Source: Pectinophora gossypiella
Taxonomy: Eukaryota > Arthropoda > Insecta > Lepidoptera > Gelechiidae
DNA length: 64,000 bases
Reading direction: 5' to 3'
Assembly: GCF_024362695.1 (NCBI RefSeq)
Contig: NC_065433.1
Span: 27,313,700 to 27,377,699 of the forward strand
Below are positions 40,101-49,100 of the stretch, one piece after another. Below the pieces are notes generated by a model. The model was not told where the DNA came from, ran no database searches, and was given only the letters and a program-made list of their open reading frames with translations. Positions within the stretch are counted from its first letter, which is position 1. Each line of letters begins with the position of its first letter. A program made the translations under genes and the position numbers.

Positions 40101-43100
40101 GAACTAAGTACCCCCACCTCATCGAGCTTTCTGTTAGACCAACGTGATAAGTGGTGAGCCGTGTCACCGTATAATGGCCGAGCCAGCTGTTAGAGAAAAC
40201 TGCACTTAAATAAACGTCAAAAAATAAACTTATCAAAACCTCTACGCTTGTATCGTGGAAGAACATCTCCTTAATAAAGTTTTTCTGTCAGTGGCTCCGG
40301 TCCGTCTGTCGTCGCAAAAACTGATGTAAAAATAAAAGTATTGCACCGCGCCTTAAGTAGAGATCTCTGGACAAATGGAAAACCCACGACATATATACCT
40401 ATACTATATTTGGACAAATGCACATTTAGGGATGAACATTAATTATGCTTAGTAATCTTCGTTACGTGACTTAAAACTAATTTATTTACAATTATATCTC
40501 ATTTACATTTGTCAGGTTAACACTTAATATCCATTTTATTTTTGCACATATTTATGTTTATTATTTAACCACTGACTGTGTCACACACACATCATCAGCC
40601 CATTAACGTCCCCACTGCTGGGGCACGGGCCTTCCCCATGGATGGATAGGGAGATCGGGCCTTAAACCATCACGCGGGCCCAGTGCGGATTGACGGTTAT
40701 TAACGACTGCTAATGCAGCCGGGACCAACAGCTTAACGTCCCTTCCGAAGCACGGAGGAGCTCGAGATGAAAACTTTTTTTTTTTTGTGGTCACCCATCC
40801 TATGACCGGCCTTTGCGAAAGTTGCTTAACTTCAACAAACGCAGACAGAGCGCGTTTACCGCTGCGCCACCGAGCTCCTCAACTGACTGTGTAAATAGTT
40901 ATATTTTATATAACCTAATATCTATTTCATGTTATGTTAATACGGTTTAAGTCATAAAATACTTAAATACACTCTTTTTGTTTTTGTCCAGTATACAGCG
41001 GGTCAGCTGGTATTTAATTTATAAATGTTTTTATTTAACAATGATTAAATACTATTTTGGTATTTACATAAACAGCCTACTTATATACGTCCCTCTGCTG
41101 GGCACAGGCCTCCCCTCAATAAACCACGCTGCTCCACTGCGGGTTGGCGATTTTGGTATTTATTCTTATTAAATAAATAAAGAAAAAAATCGTATCATCA
41201 GCCATCGACGGCCGATGGATCACGCCCCACCATCGTGCCCTAGACGTGGCCCGTGTCTCCCAACTATTATGGGACATTATGTCGTTACATAATGATTGGG
41301 GTCCCATAATAGTTGGGAGACACGGAGGAGGAGTCGTTACTCCTCCTATAAGATCGATCACGCAACATCGTGCGTGATAAATATATTTACGACAGAAGTG
41401 GCAAACACTGAAGGATGAATAACGTCGGACCGTCGTCGGGGCAGAATTAGAGAATGTGCAACAATAGAGCACCTTTGGCTTAGCGCATTAATAGCTCAAT
41501 AGGGCTAGATTTCACTTACAAAAATGATGATGGTAGTGTGTTGACAGTACATCAACAAAAACCATAGAGCAACATGAGCCTCCACGAACAACAACCAATC
41601 TACAAAAACCGATCTACAACAACTGATCTACAACAACCGATTTACAACAACCTATCCACAACAACCGATCTACAACAACCGATCTACAACAACCGCGCTA
41701 CAACAACCGATCTACAACAACCGCGCTACAACAACCTATCTACAACAACCTATCTACAACAACCTACCTACAACAACCTACCTACAACAACCTACCTACA
41801 ACAACCTACCTACAACAACCTATCTACAACAACCTATCTACAACAACCGATCTACAACAACCTACCTACACCAATCTACCTACAACAACCGCTCTACAAC
41901 AACCTATCGACAACAACCTATCTACAACAACCTATCTACAACAACCTATCTACAACAAGCTATCTACAACAACCTATCTACAACAACCTATCTACAACAA
42001 CCTACCTACAACAACATACCTACAACAACCTATCTACAACAACCTATCTACAACAACCGCTCTACAACAACCGATCTACAACAACGTCTCAACAATGAAT
42101 CTTCTTTGGGAGACTGCCATTTGTTGTTTCAGGTACGTTATTTGTTACATGATTTGGATAAATGCCAGTGCCGTGTCAATTCACAAAAGAATCCAAAAGG
42201 GAAATATTATTAATGCTTCGCTCGTTTTCGTAGAAAACGGCGTACTAGCTAAAAGCAGAATAGTTTGAATGCTAAATCCTTTGATTGCTAAATTATATGA
42301 CTGCAACGAAGTGATGCGACCACTGGGCGCAACACAGTCTTTGGAATCATAATGTGAGTTTAAAACTTCAAGGCATAATGATCAGAATAACCTGTACAAA
42401 GATTTGTGCAAGCATTCCTACAAGCATTCCTACAAAAAAAAAAAGGTTCCTCAAGAAAATTGTAAACAAAAAGACCAAAGATAAATATAAAGAGGACTAT
42501 AATAAACTATTCTCATATTGTAAAATATTGCCTATAGATAAAAAGGTTCAGTACCTAATAGTGTATACAGGGTGTTAGTGACATCGTAACGAAAACTTTG
42601 AGGGATGATTCAGGCCATGATTCTGAGTTGATATCAAGTGGAATTTTCCGTCGGGAATGTGGATTTCCTCACGGTGTTTTCTTTCACCGCTGAGCACGTG
42701 ATATTGGAAAAAATGCGAAAGATTATTGTTTACTTTAGCAATTTCTAGCTTCAGTACACCTAACAATCTATAAGGCACTTCTTTTCACGTGTGGGTTGTG
42801 AAATCAATGTTTTGACTTCATCAACTCTGATGTCAGAATGACTATTGAGCCGCCAGTCACCTGACATGGCTCATGTAACGACTATACACCTGCTTAAGTA
42901 GCCGATACCGACTGCTTAACGTGCCCTCCGAAGCATGGACCATCTTACTTTCGACGATCGGGTGATCATCGGGGTCAAATTTTTTTTTTGTGATTTTGCC
43001 CCCTCGGAATTCGAACCGGGGTCCTCCGGAACATAAGCCCAACGCTCCAACACCACTGGACCACAGAGGCTGTGACTGGACTTATTTCTTTTGATTTATA

Positions 43101-46100
43101 ATTTCCCTCCATAGGTATATATTTCCTACATTATAACATTATTGGTTTTTGTAACCTTTATTTCAAAAAAAATATATATTTTTTAAGTTTTATAATTCAC
43201 TAATTTCGGATGGAGTTAGAATTTATTTCGATCGTAGATAAATCACATGGTTTCCAGGATATATTTATGTTATAATTTGTTAATTAAATACGGAACAATC
43301 ACAATGCAATATTTAAAGTGTCTGACTTTTGATAAACCATTTCTCAAGTTTTTCACTGCAAACTGCGTAAAGCGTGTTTTGTGTCGGTTTCACCTTAAAA
43401 CGGCGGGGTTTGTGTTAACATTTTAAACAACATTCAGTCGCTGTTAAGCTTATCTACCTATATAGGTACTTATTTAAAAAAATACAAAGAGTTCTTTGAG
43501 AAATTAATAACGTCTGTATTTTATTTGATTTGTATGCAGCAATTTCTTCCAGGCATCCTTTTCACAGCAAAATTTTGTACAAATATAATAGTAGCGGGTT
43601 AGTACATTTTAACATAATAAATAAATAAAAGAATGACCTACATGAAATAAGTACATTAATCTATCTATTGATGTATGACGGCCCAATTGGGGATGTCCAC
43701 AAAAAGCCGAAAGGCGCGACGCGTGTGTTGAAACGATGGCATCTACTCGTAGAGTTCAATAGCCTATCCTACCGAATGATTGTGAGGAAGTGTAGAAGTT
43801 TGTTACACTAAAACTACTGAATTAATTTTAATGAAACTTGAGAAAAATACATGTCATACATCAAAATAACATTATTATTAAATAATTTTATCTTCATTTC
43901 TAGTGTGATGCTCTGTCGCGGGGCCACCACCTCCAATTCAGTTGAAAACGATATAGATTACTGTACGTACCATGTACATAGTGTACGTGAAAAGATTTTA
44001 TGTGTACGTGCTATAATTAGAAAGAAAACAACAAATTAAAGTGGCTTCGCTGGAGAGCATACTCCCCAGCGGAGCCACTCAGTTTGCATACTTCGAGATG
44101 TTTTCTTCCTGTAAATTGAAGTATAGTTTGATGTACGTACTACGTACATAGTGTACGTGAAAAGATTTTATGTGTACGTGCTATAATTAGAAAGAAAACA
44201 ACAAATTAAAGTGGCTTCGCTGGAGAGCATACTCCCCAGCGGAGCCACTCAGTGTGCATACTTCGAGATGTTTTCTTCCTGTAAATTGTAGTATAGTTTG
44301 ATGTACGTACTACGTACATAGTGTACGTGAAAAGATTTTATGTGTACGTGCTATAATTAGAAAGAAAACAACAAATTAAAGTGGCTTCGCTGGAGAGCAT
44401 ACTCCCCAGCGGAGCCACTCAGTGTGCATACTTCGAGATGTTTTCTTCCTGTAAATTGTAGTATAGTTTGATGTACGTACTACGTACATAGTGTACGTGA
44501 AAAGATTTTATGTGTACGTGCTATAATTAGAAAGAAAACAACAAATTAAAGTGTATATGACGGCATGAACAAAACGTGAAGTGCTGAAGATTTTAAGAAA
44601 CAATCTCCTTGCGAGAACTTTTTATCTATGCACAAACCGTCCCTGACGTCGCAAAAAGACGTATCTGCAATTTTCTGCTAAAATAAATTGTGTCTTATTG
44701 ACAATAACATAAGGTGCAAATCAGATCCGCCAAAAAATTGAGATACGTCACTTTGCGACGTCAGGGACGAAACTACTAAGAGAACCTATTTCAGACGAAC
44801 GTCTCTCATACAAAACAAAGAGCCTCAGAATTTAGAGTATGACACTTGATTTGACATATAAAATTATATTGCCACACGCAAAAATAATTGTGGGGTTGCC
44901 ATAGTAATGATATGGCACGGCGTGGCAGTAGTGATAGCTTTAAATTATTTAGATTACTTTAAATTTTGATGACAAGGTTTATAAAAAAAAGACTGCAGTT
45001 TACTTGTATAACATTTTATTTTTTAATTTTGTTTTATATTTTATGGATTTTTTTTCTGGATGTGTTTGCCATGCGGATTGCACAAAGACATTTTTATTAA
45101 AAACTATCCGGGTCTCTCAAGATTAGCAGTGTTATTATAAACAAAATATTAAAGGGTACAGATGTCTCTAGATTAGAGAGTTTAGAGGAAAGTTTGCCAT
45201 TAATGCAAAAAGGCATATTTAAAATAATAATAATAAAGCTCTATTTCAGAAAAAAAATCCTTAAAATATAAAACAAAATTAAAAAATAAAATGTTATACA
45301 AGTAAACTGCAGTCTTTTTTTTATAAACCTTGTCATCAAAATTTAAAGTAATCTAAATAATTTAAAGCTATCACTACTGCCACGCCGTGCCATATCATTA
45401 CTATGGCAACCCCACAATTATTTTTGCGTGTGGCAATATAATTTTATATGTCAAATCAAGTGTCATACTCTAAATTCTGAGGCTCTTTGTTTTGTATGAG
45501 AGACGTTCGTCTGAAACAGGTTCTCTTAGTAGTTTGTGCATAGATAAAAAGTTCTCGCAAGGAGATTGTTTCTTAAAATCTTCAGCGCTTCACGTTTTGT
45601 TCATGCCGTCATATACACTTTAATTTGTTGTTTTCTTTCTAATTATAGCACGTACACATAAAATCTTTTCACGTACACTATGTACGTAGTACGTACATCA
45701 AACTATACTACAATTTACAGGAAGAAAACATCTCGAAGTATGCAAACTGAGTGGCTCCGCTGGGGAGTATGCTCTCCAGCGAAGCCACTTTAATTTGTTG
45801 TTTTCTTTCTAATTATAGCACGTACACATAAAATCTTTTCACGTACACTATGTACGTAGTACGTACATCAAACTATACTTCAATTTACAGGAAGAAAACA
45901 TCTCGAAGTATGCAAACTGAGTGGCTCCGCTGGGGAGTATGCTCTCCAGCGAAGCCACTTTAATTTGTTGTTTTCTTTCTAATTATAGTACGTACACATA
46001 AAATCTTTTCACGTACACTATGTACATGGTACGTACAGTAATCTATATCGTTTTCAACTGAATTGGAGGTGGTGGCTCCGCGACAGAGCATCACACCATT

Positions 46101-49100
46101 TCTATGAATTATCATAATTATTTACGTCATATATTTTCTTTCGTGTCAACTTTGTGTACTAAGATCAGGTTTTTCCGTGCCGCAGTCACTATCTCTCAGC
46201 TACCGGTTTTTTTATATACTGTGAGCGCAGTTTTTCCACAATTTCCACGGTTTTTCCACTAGCACTGCACTCGAGTTTTTACAACCTATTCTTGTTGTAC
46301 GCGGAACGCTACGTTTTGATACTTGAAAGGGCTTGTTCGTAGGAAAATTATTTAACATGATTATGTTAGTATGAATAATGGGTGGAAGATGTAATTATGA
46401 CTGGGTGTAATTGTGCTTTATTCCATTCGAACATATTTACTTAGCTATTTTATTCAAGTTTACTTGTAAGACTCAAAACTTTAAAAGTAAAAAAATATTT
46501 TATTTGAGCTTTTTCGTAATATATTTTAATGTAGGTAGTTATGAAAATAAACTTTTAGCTTTTTTATAATACTAAACTATAGAACTTATTAATTAAGCTT
46601 ATTTATTTTAATTAATTCTCAGAATAAATGATTACTTATTTTGGGAATCAGAGTTACTGCTGTATTAAAAGTAATAATTTTTAAATCCCACTTAGTAAAC
46701 AGCAATTCTAATATCAAATACTTTGATTTTTAATTAATTATATATAGGTATTAGTATTTAAGTTATCTTTCGAGGAACAACGAGTCTCCTGTATCAAAAT
46801 AAAAAAAAAAAAAAAAAGCGCTGAAGGGTCAGAATTTCGGTTGTCGGTCATAATTGTAGCTTCCTTTAATACCCGTGGGTGAAAAGGCTCCCCCTTCCTT
46901 GTGTAAGGGGAGGGGTATTACGTAAGTCTTTAGCTACCGACACTATTGACGTCTAAGTCTTATTCAATAAAACACTATCGATAAGTACTATTTTTTCTTT
47001 AGATTCTTACTATAACAGTGCCAAACAGTCCGAATTGTTTGAATGACACGGTTACACTAAGCCCAGTTGCATAGTCGCGCCGTGTTTTATAGACTGGAGG
47101 AATCCCTTCCTCTAACCCGCGCATGCGTAGCACTCCCCCCCCCCCCCCCCCGACCCTCCATTCAACACGTATACGCGCACGTACCGGTTAACGCGTCCGC
47201 CGTAGTATTTCAAATTTTCAAATAAAAAAAAAACCTAAACAAGAAAATATTTTTTTCCACTACGCTGGACTGGAGCATTTTAAATACATAAAGGTTTTCC
47301 TACTCTTATAAGTAATAATTATATTTAAGTAGTCCTAAAAGACACATAGGTAATAGATGCAGACACAGGCTTATAACGTTGATAGTGCAAATATTTTAAA
47401 TGAGCAAGGTGAATAATAATAAGCGGATTATTAATAACAAAATAATCACCACTTCGTACATAACTTTTGCGTACACGCCATTACCTTACGTTATATTGCT
47501 TACATGTAACAAAAGATTCAGTATTTCTAATCTAAAAATAAAAACAAAAAATTCAGCATTTAAATGGATGTAAAGTAAAAATTAAACGATATTTTGTTAA
47601 ATATAAGCCCAAAAAATCTCATTTGAATGCAGAAGCATTCAGTGACAGAAGCCACTGGTGCAGTTTCAAAAACAGTCTTTAAAAATATACAAATATTTGC
47701 CCTCTAAATTTTTTGGGTTTTGTTTCAAAAAAACTAGGGGGTTAAAACGCCACATCGAACCAAATCATCTAAAAAAGCAATATTGCAATTTGATATTTGC
47801 GCATAAAAAAGTAAGTGCGCAATGCGAACAAATGTCGAATAGCAATATTGCTTTTCTGGATGACTTGCTTTGAGGTGGCCTTTTTAACGCCCTAATTTTT
47901 TGAAAAAAACCCCAAAAAATCTAGAGGACAAATATTTGTATATTTTTGAAGACTGTATTGTTACAAAATATGATTATATTAAAAGCATTTATGTAGAGTA
48001 ACAAATTTGGAGAAGTAAAAAAATATTTAGTGTTTGTTGAATGTATTTTGATCATTTGTTCACTATTTTTCCTCCGTGTAGTAACGCGTGATATTTATTT
48101 AATATTTAAAAAAAACAAAATGTTCAAACAAATTATAGCAAAAGAAGTATCAAAGGAGAGGACTTACTTGTTCAGCAGCACCGCACCGGCTTTCAAGTTT
48201 TACGAGTTCATAATTCTTAAATTTTCTTAATGAGACTCATTGAAAATCGACTCTTGATTTAACCGTACCGTAACCCAAGATCGTTTATTAAAAAGACTAA
48301 TTTATATTTTGTGTTATTGTTGACAAAGTAATAAAATGAAATATTCAAAATGTTTAACGTTTGAATTGAAGAGATTGAAGTAAACTAAAATGGTTAATTA
48401 ATCTTTACTTTATATTAACAAAGTTATTTAGAATGGAAAAATGAGAAAATAAAAAAAAAATATTTTATATTTTTTGGTACCTAGTACTGTTATTAACTTG
48501 CAGTTAGATAGGTAAGGCACACGTTGTAACGGTGAGAGCGCCAGCTCGAATGATCAGTTCCACGTCTACCTCTGAACTTATAGGGTTCCCCCTACATACC
48601 ATCTTCCCCTCCCTTTACCCCGATCACCCCCTCCCGTACCCCCCCCCCCCGCGCTTTCATCCCGAATACCCCCTCCCCCTACCCTCCCCCACCGTATCCC
48701 GCCTTCTCCCTCTTTTTTAAATATCCTCTTTTTTAAAGTATTGTATAATTTCAATTTCCTTCTGCCTATTATTAATTATGCAATTTTTCTGTTAACTGTA
48801 ACGACCAATATTTCCCATATGACACATGTAGACTCAAGAGTGCGCCAGCGGCGTATACGGCAAGTCTGCGACATTAAGACGCAGAACGTCACAAAAACGC
48901 ATACGAAGACAAAGCGACCGAGCGGGTGAGCAGAAAAACGCAAATTACGCGCACAGCCTTCCATTCCCAGCGCATAAGAGTTTTCTTTGAATCACCTACT
49001 ACCGTTTTTGTCTGTAGACAGTGTACTGTCTCATCAGAGGTATAATCGTAAAAACCGGCCAGATAGTAGGAAATGATAGTGTAAAAAAATGTTGCTAATT

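Larger units (their letters stand above)
43903..46096. mobile_element. Foldback element with tandem-repeat inverted arms
   Basis: An exact 8-bp TSD CATTTCTA lies at 43895-43902 and 46097-46104. The ends read GTGTGATGCTCTGTCGCGG inward from both sides. Arms of about 1.0-1.2 kb are inverted copies, meeting around a spacer of about 300 bp near 45000-45290. Each arm contains 170-bp tandem units and a unique inner stretch. This is the architecture of Drosophila Foldback/Galileo elements, but the ends do not match a family I can name. No transposase ORF was seen. Confidence 0.92.
46105..47672. other. Intron stretch after the foldback element
   Basis: TTTTTCCAC recurs at 46230-46260; poly-A and poly-C runs; otherwise nothing. 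Confidence 0.45.

Noticed and set aside
41574..42098. 174-codon ORF rich in Gln, Tyr, Asn and Thr
   Set aside because: It is the translation of a 14-bp minisatellite with no stop in any frame; no gene-like start, end or composition.
43851..44039. 62-codon ORF at the edge of the foldback element
   Set aside because: Starts outside and ends inside a transposon arm; no domain.
43965..45958. CRISPR-like array of regular repeats
   Set aside because: Contiguous 170-bp tandem units without spacers, in a eukaryotic transposon.
48532..48720. 62-codon Pro-rich ORF
   Set aside because: Produced by a C/T-rich low-complexity tract.
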